Part shown: piece by piece, positions 18,823 to 28,405 of the stretch | How positions within the stretch are numbered: the first letter of the stretch is position 1 | How the letters are laid out: each line of letters starts with the position of its first letter | Assembly (NCBI GenBank): GCA_903845125.1 | Contig: CAIMWS010000043.1 | Span: forward strand, 1-64,000 | Direction of reading: 5' to 3' | From: an uncultured Verrucomicrobiota bacterium | GTDB taxonomy: Bacteria > Verrucomicrobiota > Verrucomicrobiia > Limisphaerales > UBA1319 | DNA: 64,000 nucleotides | Translations under genes and position numbers: made by a program | Notes under the pieces: model-generated | What the model was told of the DNA's origin: nothing | The model's database searches: none | The model's input: only the letters and a program-made list of their open reading frames with translations

Positions 18823-21800
18823 CCGGGAAAAGTCGTTTGGTTCATCATCAAGGCAACCAAGTCATTGCGGTTTTCCCGGTTCAATAAATCCAGCATCAGA
18901 AAGGTTCCCTGCAAACCCGTGGCGAGGTGCCCTTTGGCTTGGGTAACGATCGCCTCCTCCAATTGCCTGCGGATCTCGGGCCGAAGTTCCGGCGGCGTGA
19001 CCTGCGCGTAAAGCGCCAAGGTAAGATAGGCCTGCTGGTTGACTTTATAAGTCCGCTTTTCGGAATCGTAAAAATTCTGGTGGATCAATGGGCGGAGCAC
19101 CGCCAACCGTTCCCGGCACAGCTGGGCCTCGTCCCGCTTCCCCAGCGCCTCGGCAAACAAGGCCAGTTGGTCCCAGAGCAAAACCCGGTAGCAATTGTTG
19201 AAGAACTCCCGTTGCTCCCCCGTTTCGAAAACAAAACCATGCTGGTCCGCGGACGGACCGGGGGGCGTCCAATCACCCAGGAAATACCACTCCTGCTGCA
19301 CATTGGGTGCATAGGGATTGAAGTAGCGCAACAGATCACGGCTCGTCTGGCTTTCCAGATGTTGGAGGTATTTTGTCAGCGTGCCGTAAGCCCCGGCAAT
19401 GGCCCGTCGATCTCCGTAATATAAATATAAACGCCGGGCCAATTCGCTGGCCTGTCCACCCCAGGATGGCCCCCCGCCCGCCGGATAAAATTCCGGCGCG
19501 GTATGGCCCAAAAACCCATCGGCCCGCTGGCCGTCGCACCAATCCTGCAGCCATTTCTGGAAAAAAGCGTCGCTCCTCAGGTTGTATAACATCCCGGAAA
19601 GAAAAGAACCCCCATCGCCGTAACCCAGCTTCTCGCGGGCCTCCCCGCCGCCCAGCACCCCGCAGGGGATCTGGGTGTGGTAGGTGGCCACTGTCACCTG
19701 GTGGATCCGGTTGAACAGCTCGTTTGAACAGGCAAATTCCCCGGCTTTCTCCAGATCCGTTTCGACGGTCATCGCCTGCGCATCGGCCAGGGCTGGTTCC
19801 TGCAGCAACCCAGCAATCACCGCGTAGCGGAAGGCATGCTGGTTGAACTTGCTGCAGAAAATCCCGGATCCTTCACCGCCAGCAATATACACATCTTTCT
19901 GGCCGAAGGTCTGGAATCCATCCCCATTGGGCATATGTTCCAACACCGGGTTATCCAAGTCGGCATATTCAATGGTTACCTGTTGCCCGGGCCTCAGAGC
20001 CGGCAGGCGCATCCGCATCCATCCCGTCAAGGTGGTTCCGAAGTCCACCACCCACTTCCCTTTGTGGGCGTAAATTTTTTTCGCCGCCATGGGCGCTCTC
20101 AGCCGGCTGCCCGGTAGCGCCTGCCAGGAATGCACCGCTTTCGGCGCGGGAACCTCCACCGCCAAGGGCCAACCGCGGTCGTCGAACGCCACCTGATTCC
20201 AATCCCTGACGAACCGGCGTTCGTCCCATAGTTCTCCCCCCATATCGCTCCACCCCCAGGCGCCGATCTGGCTGATGCAACTTTCAGTGGCGCGCCACTG
20301 AGCGTCGGTTCCCACGACCATTCGGCCATCCGCAGCCTCAACCTCCAGTTGCGCGCGAACGATCGGCGCCTGATGGGGATTACCGTAGCGGGGTTGATAC
20401 CATCCGGGCGCCATCCAGAGGCCTATGCAGTTGGTTCCCGGGCGAAGATAGCCGGCCACATCGTAAACATTATAGAGCATGCGCTTCCTCACATTCACAT
20501 GGGCCGGCGCCAGCACCTCGTCACCCACTTTGCGGCCATTGATATAGAGTTCGTATTCGGAAGGGGTGTTGACATAAATGGCGGCGCGCTGGATATCCGA
20601 TTTCACCTCAAAAGTGCGGCGCAACCAGGGATGGATGATTTTCTCCTCCGCCTTGCCCATGGGGCCCCAGGGCGGGGCGCCAAACCGGGCCACCTCTTGG
20701 GCGGCAGACCAACCCTGTTCATCGATTCCAGCTTCCCGCCACCCGGTTTGCTCCCGAGCGCAACTCTTCCAGTTGGCGCCGGTTTCCAGAGTCACCGCGC
20801 CTCCGTTGGCCAGTTCGACAGTCACCCGGCCAATCAACCCAGCCGGGCTTGGGTTGCCGGTGGAATTGGTGGCCGCCACGGCGAAGATATTTTCGCCAGA
20901 CTTCAGCATCCGGGTGATCTCGGTCCTTTGCGGTGCATGCCAGTCGTCGCCTTTCAGCACTTCCTTCCCGTTCACAAACAAAGCAAAGGCATTATCGGCA
21001 CACATCACCACCGAAGCGCGCCGGATGCCAGCCCCGGGCGGCAATTGAAGCCGCGCGCGAAAATAGGCGGTGCCCGGCGGAATCTGGTCCAGGGCGCCGG
21101 CCTGCGGGAACCATATCCACGCGGAGCCTTCCAGGCCATTTTTCACCGGGTCCACTGGAGCAGGCTTGATCCAGGCTGCCTGCCAATCCGTGGATTCGAG
21201 CAAACCCATGGTCCACCGAGCCGGTTGGCTCCAGGCCGACACCTTGCCATCCTTGTCCCAGACCCGGACTTTCCAATGGCACCGCGTCCTGGAACGTAAA
21301 GCCTGGCCCGCATATTCAACCTGGATGCTCTGGCTCGAAGCCACCTCGCCGCTGTCCCAAAGATCACCCTGGTCTTGGGCGAGCAACTCCGGGGTCGAGG
21401 CGACGAGCACCTGATACCTGGTCTGCCGTTCACCGCGCTGGGCGGATTCGATCTCCCAACTCAAACGCGGTTTGGCAGCGTCGATCCCCGAGGGATCCGT
21501 GAGATATTCGCAGCGCAAATTCGCCACGCCGGCCGCGGACGCGGATGAACGATAGACTTTGCGCAGCTTCTCGATATTGCTCCGGATGTTTTTCTGGGTG
21601 GCGTCCCGGGGGGGATCGGGTGGAAACGTGGTCGCCGGGTCTGGCCACGGCGCAAAACCGTATAGACCCACATCCTGGTATTTCGGATCATCCAGCACTT
21701 TTGAAGCGTCATACTCAGTGCTGCCACCGGAAACGCATTGGATCAGCTTGGTGTGGGGGCCAACCATCCGCTGGGTGGCGTCCAACTTCGCCGGGGTGGG

Positions 21801-22694
21801 CGTCTCGTTCATCACCCAATCCACCTCACGCAGCATCGCCGAACCCACGACCTGCGGATGTGCCAGGTCGAAACAACTCAGCCAGATGATGCAGCCAGGC
21901 AGGACCGACTTGGCCGCCGTATGAATCCGGCGCCAGCAGCGCTCCAGAGCGCGGCGCTGGAAATCCAAAGTCTCGCCCACTGCCAGCTTATCCTTGCCGG
22001 GAAATGGCCGCCCGAACAATTCCGCATACATCTGCTGCTCACAGGGCAACCACCGGACGGTCTCCTGATCCATCAGCAGCGGCGGGCTGAAAGCCCAATC
22101 AATCATAAAACCGTCAATCCCGGTCTTGGTGAGCGCATCCCGGATGCTGCCTTCCAGGTAGTCCAGGTATTCGCTGGTGAAAGGGATATGAATGGCGCTG
22201 GGGATTCCATAGCTTTGCTCGGGATGCTTCTGGCCCCAGTAGGTGTTGGCGCCCACGCAGAAGTATCCCATGACCTTCACGCCATCCTTATGCGCCAATT
22301 CCGTGATCTGTTTCAGGAAATCATGCTTCAGGCCAGGCTGCACTGGCGCCACTCCGCTTCCTTGGTACCAGGCATAGCCGTTGCAGCTCACACAGAACGT
22401 CTGGATCGCGTTGACCCCCAGATCCCGGTACCATCGATAATGCGCCGCGGGATCCGCCTGCGCAAAGGTGCCCGGCGCCGGAAAGCCATTGGGTCCGCCG
22501 GCCCCCCAGTTGAAGTCGATGCAGAATGCTTTGATGCGGTCGTGCGGATTGGCTCGAGCCCCTGGTTGCAGGACCGCCTGGTTGGCATTCGCCAGATCCG
22601 CCGCCGAAAGGGCCGGCCGGGCGGATAACAGGGCCATTACTGCGACGAACCAGGCTGCCGTGCAGCGTGCATCAAGGCCTAATCGATGGGACAT
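18741..22694 (-). CDS. GH78 alpha-L-rhamnosidase with extra N-terminal barrel domain (frameshifted near its 3' end)
   Basis: A 1317-codon ORF with a signal peptide (WFVAVMALLSARPALSA). Residues about 45-390 form a separate (beta/alpha)-barrel region resembling putative GHL/alpha-fucosidase-like hydrolases (IKAFCIDFNWGAGG, DGVKVMGYFCVGANTYWG, GIDGFMIDWAFSPP). From about residue 398 (LRCEYLTDP...PRLSWEIES) a complete GH78 layout begins: fibronectin-like domain, two lectin-like sandwiches and the toroid. The usual DCPQRDERLGWTGDA signature is replaced by GGGEAREKLGYGDGG near residue 1021, keeping a Glu that may be the general acid. Homology ends at FPGWGFLIRNA; the last codons are out of frame, and the true end lies in 18352-18822. 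The altered motif may mean a different linkage or aglycone preference. Confidence 0.85.
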   Translation of the reverse strand: MSHRLGLDARCTAAWFVAVMALLSARPALSAADLANANQAVLQPGARANPHDRIKAFCIDFNWGAGGPNGFPAPGTFAQADPAAHYRWYRDLGVNAIQTFCVSCNGYAWYQGSGVAPVQPGLKHDFLKQITELAHKDGVKVMGYFCVGANTYWGQKHPEQSYGIPSAIHIPFTSEYLDYLEGSIRDALTKTGIDGFMIDWAFSPPLLMDQETVRWLPCEQQMYAELFGRPFPGKDKLAVGETLDFQRRALERCWRRIHTAAKSVLPGCIIWLSCFDLAHPQVVGSAMLREVDWVMNETPTPAKLDATQRMVGPHTKLIQCVSGGSTEYDASKVLDDPKYQDVGLYGFAPWPDPATTFPPDPPRDATQKNIRSNIEKLRKVYRSSASAAGVANLRCEYLTDPSGIDAAKPRLSWEIESAQRGERQTRYQVLVASTPELLAQDQGDLWDSGEVASSQSIQVEYAGQALRSRTRCHWKVRVWDKDGKVSAWSQPARWTMGLLESTDWQAAWIKPAPVDPVKNGLEGSAWIWFPQAGALDQIPPGTAYFRARLQLPPGAGIRRASVVMCADNAFALFVNGKEVLKGDDWHAPQRTEITRMLKSGENIFAVAATNSTGNPSPAGLIGRVTVELANGGAVTLETGANWKSCAREQTGWREAGIDEQGWSAAQEVARFGAPPWGPMGKAEEKIIHPWLRRTFEVKSDIQRAAIYVNTPSEYELYINGRKVGDEVLAPAHVNVRKRMLYNVYDVAGYLRPGTNCIGLWMAPGWYQPRYGNPHQAPIVRAQLEVEAADGRMVVGTDAQWRATESCISQIGAWGWSDMGGELWDERRFVRDWNQVAFDDRGWPLAVEVPAPKAVHSWQALPGSRLRAPMAAKKIYAHKGKWVVDFGTTLTGWMRMRLPALRPGQQVTIEYADLDNPVLEHMPNGDGFQTFGQKDVYIAGGEGSGIFCSKFNQHAFRYAVIAGLLQEPALADAQAMTVETDLEKAGEFACSNELFNRIHQVTVATYHTQIPCGVLGGGEAREKLGYGDGGSFLSGMLYNLRSDAFFQKWLQDWCDGQRADGFLGHTAPEFYPAGGGPSWGGQASELARRLYLYYGDRRAIAGAYGTLTKYLQHLESQTSRDLLRYFNPYAPNVQQEWYFLGDWTPPGPSADQHGFVFETGEQREFFNNCYRVLLWDQLALFAEALGKRDEAQLCRERLAVLRPLIHQNFYDSEKRTYKVNQQAYLTLALYAQVTPPELRPEIRRQLEEAIVTQAKGHLATGLQGTFLMLDLLNRENRNDLVALMMNQTTFPGWGFLIRNARSRPGRKPGAGGGARSFK
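18795..18800 (-). other. probable single-base deletion in the first GH78 gene
   Basis: On the minus strand the rhamnosidase frame reads cgg aac gca agg tca, while the continuation that matches the other GH78 reads aag gtc acg acc tgg. Adding one A to the AA pair (gca aag gtc) joins the two into one open frame and restores the segment with the likely catalytic base. The same type of homopolymer slip splits the GH20 gene 4.6 kb away. Confidence 0.7.
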
Positions 22695-22732
22695 AGGGAT
22701 GTTTCCTCCGCTGGGTAAATTGTTTCGCCCGG

Positions 22733-24892
22733 TTATTTCTTTTCTTGCTGCTTTTGCACCTCGGTAAACAACGCCGCGAGCTGCTTTTGCCGGGCATCGC
22801 CTTTTTCGGCGTAAACGGTCATCCGTCTGGCCAGGCCACTATACATTTCCAAGGCCACCTGCTCGTAGAACTTATTCAGGGCGGTGGCACGTTGCGGTTT
22901 GATCGGCCGGTAATAACCGGGGCCGGCAACCATCGCCGCCCGCCCTCGATAAGCCTCGCAGGCTTCAATCGTGGCGGAGACGAAGGCACGTTCATAGCCG
23001 GCGCCGGCTTCGGCGGCCAGGCGTTTGCTCAAGGCGGTAAGGACTGCGAAAGGCTTCTGCAATGCTTCCGTCAACTCGGCCGGGGGCGGTGCCAACTGTC
23101 CCTTCTCCGGGACCAGCGCGGGAACCGTGGGATAGGCCACCGTGGAAGCTGCCTCCGGCCAGCGGCCTTCAGTGGTGATCTGGATGCTGGCCTGGTCTGG
23201 CAGTTCGTCATAGACCAGCACCACGGCCTCGGGGGATTGGGTCTTGCTCGGTCGCCCATTGATCTCAACCGATTTGACCTTGGGCCCACCATTGCGGCAG
23301 GTAAGGCGAAGCGTCTTGGCGCCGAACCGCACCGGCTCTTTCTGGGTGAATTGAGTGATCGATCCCGGGATCCGCGGCCGGAGGATGAGGCGATCCCAGC
23401 GATAATCGTAGTCAAACAGCCCGCGGACGGTCGCGGCGGGGATGGCGAAATTATCCGCCGCCACCTTGATCCCGTTACCGTAAAGCCATTTGCCTTCGTC
23501 ATACCAGGAATTGTCGGTATTCTCACCGCGCTGCGACCACGGGGCGTCCATGCGGAAATCCTTGGCCCATTTCATCGCCCGCGTGGCGGAACGCCGGACA
23601 TCCTCAAATTGGCCCAACCGGTAATACATCAGGATCGCCCGGCCTTCGACGGTGGCCCAAACGCCGCCATTGACCCAGTCGCCAAATTGCTGAATGCCTT
23701 CCAAACCCGGCCCGGAGGTACGCCCCCAGGCCCAATACGTATCGTCAAGGCACGGGGCACTCGTGAGGAGAAAGTCGAAAGGGCGAATCGCCGGGAACGC
23801 CGCGATCTGCCGGTATATACTTTCGGAGGTCTGATCGTCGGCCACCCGGAACGCAACCGCATCGGCGTTGGCCACTCCTTCCAGGTAGCCAAACTGCTTT
23901 TGCCCAAGCACGCCGTGTTTGGTGCCGCCGGGTTCCATGGATTTGACGAAATATCCGGCGGGCGCCAGCAAGAGGGATAAGGATTGCCTCGTGATTCTCT
24001 GCCGCCGTTCATATTCGGCAAGGCTGTCTTGGTCCCCCGCCAGCCTGAGGATCTCCACCATCCGGTCCAGCGCCGCGAGGTAGTTAATCGTGAGGCCCGC
24101 CAGGTAACCTTTGCCAAAGGAGCCGTCAGGCTGCCGCACACCGCCGTAGCTGGGCGCCAGGAGATTGCACGCGGGACCGACGAGAAACAGGTTATTGCCG
24201 GGATCACGAGTCCGCTCTATGGAGTCGCAGGCCCGTTTCATTTTCGGCAGATAATAGGCCAACCCCGCGCGGTCCCGGTTGGCCAGTAGTATTTCCGCCT
24301 GCATCACGATGCCAGCCGCAGTGGCCTCGTGGAACCAATCGTGCCGGGCCACATCGCCGTCCCCCTGTTTATACATGATTTTGCCGGGTGCGGCGCAATC
24401 GCCCAGGCAGCCATCGGGCGCCACCAACACCGGGCCGGACCACCCGCCCTGGCGCTTGCCATCGCCCTGATTATCCCAGAAAAGGTCCCAGGATCGCTGC
24501 AATGTGGAAAACCACGGTTCCTGGAGGAAGGGGGTGGCGGCGTAGGAGAATCCGTAGCTGTTCTGGATCCACCAACCCTGCCAGCCCGCGCCTTCGACAA
24601 ATGTATCCCAATCCGGACGATAGATCATCGCCAGGTTTGGCACCACCGCGTTGGGGTGGAAGAAGGCATACGACTCGTCGATCAAACGCAGGAAATCGAC
24701 ATCGCCTGCGCCCGCGCAGTATTTCCCGTCGTAATGGTTCACGGCCGTAGTCGGTGCCAGGTCGGAAATCTCCGCGGCTACCAGGGGTGGGCTTTGGGCT
24801 ACGACCATCAGGGCCACGAGTCGGACCGAGGCGTTGAGGAAGAGATGGACTCGCATGAAGAAGGGGGCTTTGGGCTGGTTTGTTTCATTCAT
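22733..24892 (-). CDS. secreted protein of unknown family, tandem paralogue A (toroid glycosidase-like)
   Basis: About 719 residues from the ATG at 24892, giving MNETNQPKAPFFMRVHLFLN and a signal peptide ending near PPLVAAE. The ORF track begins 23 codons earlier, only 13 bases after the upstream stop, and ATG 24856 is also possible; none has a clear Shine-Dalgarno. The protein is strongly similar along its length to the next gene upstream (DVDFLRLIDES, WWIQNSYGF, FWDNQGDGKR, GYLEGVANADAVA are shared almost unchanged). The helical, Trp- and Asp-rich body suggests an (alpha/alpha)6-toroid hydrolase, followed by a beta domain (IRPRIPGSITQFTQKEPVRFG type) and a helical C-terminus. I do not recognise the GH family. 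It is probably co-transcribed with its paralogue. Confidence 0.75.
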   Translation of the reverse strand: MNETNQPKAPFFMRVHLFLNASVRLVALMVVAQSPPLVAAEISDLAPTTAVNHYDGKYCAGAGDVDFLRLIDESYAFFHPNAVVPNLAMIYRPDWDTFVEGAGWQGWWIQNSYGFSYAATPFLQEPWFSTLQRSWDLFWDNQGDGKRQGGWSGPVLVAPDGCLGDCAAPGKIMYKQGDGDVARHDWFHEATAAGIVMQAEILLANRDRAGLAYYLPKMKRACDSIERTRDPGNNLFLVGPACNLLAPSYGGVRQPDGSFGKGYLAGLTINYLAALDRMVEILRLAGDQDSLAEYERRQRITRQSLSLLLAPAGYFVKSMEPGGTKHGVLGQKQFGYLEGVANADAVAFRVADDQTSESIYRQIAAFPAIRPFDFLLTSAPCLDDTYWAWGRTSGPGLEGIQQFGDWVNGGVWATVEGRAILMYYRLGQFEDVRRSATRAMKWAKDFRMDAPWSQRGENTDNSWYDEGKWLYGNGIKVAADNFAIPAATVRGLFDYDYRWDRLILRPRIPGSITQFTQKEPVRFGAKTLRLTCRNGGPKVKSVEINGRPSKTQSPEAVVLVYDELPDQASIQITTEGRWPEAASTVAYPTVPALVPEKGQLAPPPAELTEALQKPFAVLTALSKRLAAEAGAGYERAFVSATIEACEAYRGRAAMVAGPGYYRPIKPQRATALNKFYEQVALEMYSGLARRMTVYAEKGDARQKQLAALFTEVQKQQEKK

Positions 24893-24974
24893 AGGCACAT
24901 TCGATTTAGGGCGTGTTGGGAATGCTGATTCAAAGCGGCGGCCTTGGTGGTTGAGGTTCATGTTCTATCGTCAG

Positions 24975-27161
24975 TTACTCGTTTGCCGTGGCGAATAACG
25001 CCGCCAGGCGCTTTTGACGGTGGTCTCCTCGGGCAGCGAAATTCGTCATTCGTTGAGCCAATCCCTGGTACATCCCGACCGCTGTCTCCTCGAAGAATTT
25101 GTTCAATCCTTTCTGTCTCTCCGGCGAGATTGGACGGTAATAGCCCGGGCCCGGATCCATTTTGGCCCGCACTGCACAAGCTTTGCATAGTTCCATCGCT
25201 TCCTTGATGAAGGCGCGTTCATAATTCACGCCGGCTTCCGCGGCCAGCAAACCGTTCATGGCGGAGAGAACCTTGAACGGTCGTTTCAGCGCTTCCGGCA
25301 GTTCAGTCGGAGTGAGTGCTTTGAAGTCCGCCATCGGAAGCACGTCCGGGATTCTTGGGTAGGCTGCGGCCGGCGTTGCTTTTGGCCAACCGCCGCCGGT
25401 GGTGATTTCGATTCGCGCCTCAGCCGGCAGTTCCTCATAGGCGAGCATCACCTCGTCGGGCGAGGTGGTTTTGATTTCGCGGCCGTTGACGGTGGCGGAC
25501 CTGACTTGGGGGCCCCCGTTCCGGCAGGACACATAGATTAGTTTTTCACCGAATCGGACTGGTTCCTTCTGCGTATACTGGGTAATGGCCCCGGGAACCC
25601 GGGGGCGGAGAATCACCCGATTCCAGTAATATTCGTAATCGAACAGCCCACGGATCGTGGCCGCCGGGATGGCAAAATTATCAACCATCACCGAGACGCC
25701 GTGAATCTTGAAATTACCGGAGTCAGACCACGGATTGTGCGTGTTCTCGCCGCGTTGCGACCAGGGTTGATCCATACGGAAGTCCTTGGCCCATTTCATG
25801 GCCCGCGTGGCGGAGCGTCGGATATCCTCAAATTTGCCGAGGCGGTAGTACATCAGAATGGCCCGCCCCTCCACCGTGCTCCAGGCCCCGCCATTGACCC
25901 AATCTCCGAACGCATGGAATCCCTCAAAACCTGGCCCGTTCGTATGGCCCCAATTCCAGTAGGTATCGTCCAAGCCAGGCGCGCTGGTCAACAGGAAGTC
26001 AAACGGCCGAATGGCTGGATACGCGGCAATCTGTCGATAAATATTTTCGGCGGTGTGCAGGTCGGCCACCCGCAAGGCCACCGCATCGGCATTGGCCACC
26101 CCTTCCAGGTAGCCAAACCGCTCCTGACCCAGCACACCGTGCCGGGTGCCGCTCGGTTCGATTGATTTCACGAAATAGCCCGCGGGTGCCAGCAACTGGG
26201 ACAGCGATTCCTTCGTTATCCTTTGCCTTCGCTGATACTCCGCAAGCCGCGGCTGGCCAATGGTGAACTTGCTCAACTCCACCATCCGATCCAGCGCAGC
26301 CAGGTAGGTGATCGAGAGGCCGGCCAGGTATCCTTTGCCGAAGGTGCCGTCCGGCTGCTTGACGCCGCCGTAGCTCGGCGCGAGCAGATTGCACGCGGGG
26401 CCTACGAGAAACAGATTGTTCTTCGGATCGCGAGCCTTTTCAATGAAAGCACAGGCCCTTTCCATTTTCGGCAGATAGTGGGCCATCGCCTTCTGATCGC
26501 GGCTGGCCAGGAGCATCTCGGCCTGCACCAGCACCCCGGCGGCGGTGGCTTCGTAGAACCAATCATGCACGTTCAAATCGCCGTCGCCTTGTTTGTAAGC
26601 GATGATTCCGGGGAGTGCAGCATCGCCCAGGCAGCCATCGGGGGCCACCAATCCGTGGTACGATCCGGTGGCCGGACCAACCAGTTTGCCCCGGCGCTTG
26701 CCATCCCCCTGGTTATCCCAGAACAGATCGAACGACCTTTGCACCAGCGAGCACCAGGGCTCCTGCAGAAAAGGGGTCGAGGCGTAGGCGAAACCGTAAC
26801 TGTTCTGGATCCACCAAGCGTCCCAATTGGCTCCTTCAATCAGAAGATCCCATTCGGGTTTGTAGAGCATGGCCAGGTTCGGCACGACCGGGTTGGCATG
26901 GAAAAAGGCAAACGACTCGTCGATCAAACGCAGGAAATCGACGTCGCCCGTGCCCGTGCAAAATTCACCCTCGTAAAGGTTCGGTGTGGGAACTTCCGCG
27001 CCGCCGGCTTTATCCTCACCGGGCGCGCTCGAACCTTGGCAGGTGGCCACCGCCGCCGCCACCACCAAAATGCGGAATGCGCCCAGGAAGCCATTGGCAA
27101 AGATCCTGCCGCGGGGTGTGGAGGAGGCTGCGCCAATGTTCGTTGTGAATATTTTCATCAT
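24975..27161 (-). CDS. secreted protein of unknown family, tandem paralogue B (toroid glycosidase-like)
   Basis: A 728-residue protein with a long N-terminus and signal segment (FLGAFRILVVAAAVATCQG). The Cys after VAT could make it a lipoprotein, but the lipobox is imperfect. It is the close tandem copy of the gene at 22733-24892: same domain order, same length, and shared blocks such as LVAPDGCLGD, GPACNLLAPSYGGV, FGYLEGVANADA, FDFLLTSAP and MKWAKDFRMD. The two copies differ most at the N-terminus and around GKRRGKLVGPATGSYHG, where this copy has a short insertion. It sits 18 bases downstream of the AGE-family epimerase gene. Duplication followed by divergence suggests specialisation on related substrates. 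Confidence 0.76.
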   Translation of the reverse strand: MMKIFTTNIGAASSTPRGRIFANGFLGAFRILVVAAAVATCQGSSAPGEDKAGGAEVPTPNLYEGEFCTGTGDVDFLRLIDESFAFFHANPVVPNLAMLYKPEWDLLIEGANWDAWWIQNSYGFAYASTPFLQEPWCSLVQRSFDLFWDNQGDGKRRGKLVGPATGSYHGLVAPDGCLGDAALPGIIAYKQGDGDLNVHDWFYEATAAGVLVQAEMLLASRDQKAMAHYLPKMERACAFIEKARDPKNNLFLVGPACNLLAPSYGGVKQPDGTFGKGYLAGLSITYLAALDRMVELSKFTIGQPRLAEYQRRQRITKESLSQLLAPAGYFVKSIEPSGTRHGVLGQERFGYLEGVANADAVALRVADLHTAENIYRQIAAYPAIRPFDFLLTSAPGLDDTYWNWGHTNGPGFEGFHAFGDWVNGGAWSTVEGRAILMYYRLGKFEDIRRSATRAMKWAKDFRMDQPWSQRGENTHNPWSDSGNFKIHGVSVMVDNFAIPAATIRGLFDYEYYWNRVILRPRVPGAITQYTQKEPVRFGEKLIYVSCRNGGPQVRSATVNGREIKTTSPDEVMLAYEELPAEARIEITTGGGWPKATPAAAYPRIPDVLPMADFKALTPTELPEALKRPFKVLSAMNGLLAAEAGVNYERAFIKEAMELCKACAVRAKMDPGPGYYRPISPERQKGLNKFFEETAVGMYQGLAQRMTNFAARGDHRQKRLAALFATANE

Positions 27162-27179
27162 TCGCAGGGGGGCGTTGGT

Positions 27180-28385
27180 TTAACGGTTGGGGCTTGCCAA
27201 CTGGTTCCGCCGTTTCAGTTCCTCCTCCAACCGCTGCCAGCAATACCATTGCATGCGCGGCAGGTGGAACGGCCCCTTCCACACATTGCCTTTCAAGCGG
27301 GTGGATACGCTGCCATCGCGATGCAGATACCCAAACCATTCCCCGTGCACCGGGTCGGGGAAGTGCGCATAGGACCAATCGTGGACCATTTGGTGCCACC
27401 GGGCATACTTGGATTCGCCGGTGAGCAGGTGCGCCAGGAGGGTGCCGATGATGGCTTCGTTGTGCGGCCACCAGAACTTCATATCGTGCCAATACTCCGT
27501 GCAGGGCAGGCCCTTCACGTCGCGGAAATAATAAATGCCGCCGTGGTCCCGATCCCAGCCCCAGTCCATCATCCAGTCGATGATGGTCGTGCCCAGCCGG
27601 ACCAGGCGCGGATCGTGGTTGCGCAACCGTGCCTCCTCGAGAATGAACCACCCGGCTTCGATGGCATGCCCGGGATTCATCATGCGTCCGTCGAAGGTGT
27701 CGATGAATTCGCCTTGAGGTCCGACGGTTTCCAGCAGGCACTTGAATTCGGGCTTGAGAAAATCCCTTTCAATCTCCGCGATGCACCGGTCAATGACCTC
27801 ATCGCACAAAGGATTGTTGGTGGCCTTCCGCAATTCCTGGGCGGTCACGATCAGGATCATCGGCATGACCAACCCCTTCATGGGGCGGGTGCGCGAATCC
27901 GTCTTGGGCTCGGGCTGGAAGTGCAGCACCCGCTGGAAAAGTTCCAAGGCCTGCTGCGCCGCCTCCTGGTTCCTGGCCGCGATCGAGTAAGCCGCCAGCG
28001 CCACAATGGCGAAAACCTCCGAAAAACAATAACGCCGCTTCCGCAGCGGCCGGCCTTCCCGCGTCACCAGGAAAAACATCCGGCCGTCCTGATCGAAACA
28101 ATGCCGGTTGATGAATTCGATGCCATGCCTGGAATATTCCAGCCATTCCGGGCGCTGTTCCACGGTGTTATACAAGGTGGCCAGGAGCCATGCGAAACGG
28201 CCCTGGAACCAGACCGACTTGTCCGTTTGCAGAACCGCGCCATCCTCACCGAGGGCGGTCAGGTAACCGCCCTGCTCCAAGTCGATGGCGCGTGGCAGCC
28301 AAAACCGCAGGGTGTCGTTCAGCAAACCGTCACGGTAAATGCGGAGATAGGATTTTATAAGGTCCAAGTCCATTTGCGTATCCAT
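27180..28385 (-). CDS. AGE-family (N-acylglucosamine 2-epimerase / cellobiose 2-epimerase-like) sugar isomerase
   Basis: A 401-residue cytoplasmic protein when read from the ATG at 28385 (MDTQMDLDLIKSYLRIYRD). The ORF track extends 104 codons upstream, but that extension overlaps the MFS gene and translates to low-complexity sequence, and about 400 residues is the usual family length. The sequence has the (alpha/alpha)6 barrel pattern with typical motifs: FWLPRAIDLEQGGY at the start, MNPGHAIEAGWFILEEA, MDWGWDRDHGGIYYF and KFWWPHNEAIIG. These carry the conserved active-site His and Glu residues. Enzymes of this family interconvert C2 epimers of GlcNAc/ManNAc, cellobiose or mannose/fructose; which one is not decidable here. 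It lies directly after the sugar permease gene. Confidence 0.85.
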   Translation of the reverse strand: MDTQMDLDLIKSYLRIYRDGLLNDTLRFWLPRAIDLEQGGYLTALGEDGAVLQTDKSVWFQGRFAWLLATLYNTVEQRPEWLEYSRHGIEFINRHCFDQDGRMFFLVTREGRPLRKRRYCFSEVFAIVALAAYSIAARNQEAAQQALELFQRVLHFQPEPKTDSRTRPMKGLVMPMILIVTAQELRKATNNPLCDEVIDRCIAEIERDFLKPEFKCLLETVGPQGEFIDTFDGRMMNPGHAIEAGWFILEEARLRNHDPRLVRLGTTIIDWMMDWGWDRDHGGIYYFRDVKGLPCTEYWHDMKFWWPHNEAIIGTLLAHLLTGESKYARWHQMVHDWSYAHFPDPVHGEWFGYLHRDGSVSTRLKGNVWKGPFHLPRMQWYCWQRLEEELKRRNQLASPNR

Positions 28386-28405
28386 ATTGAAAGGTTCAGA
28401 ATGAG

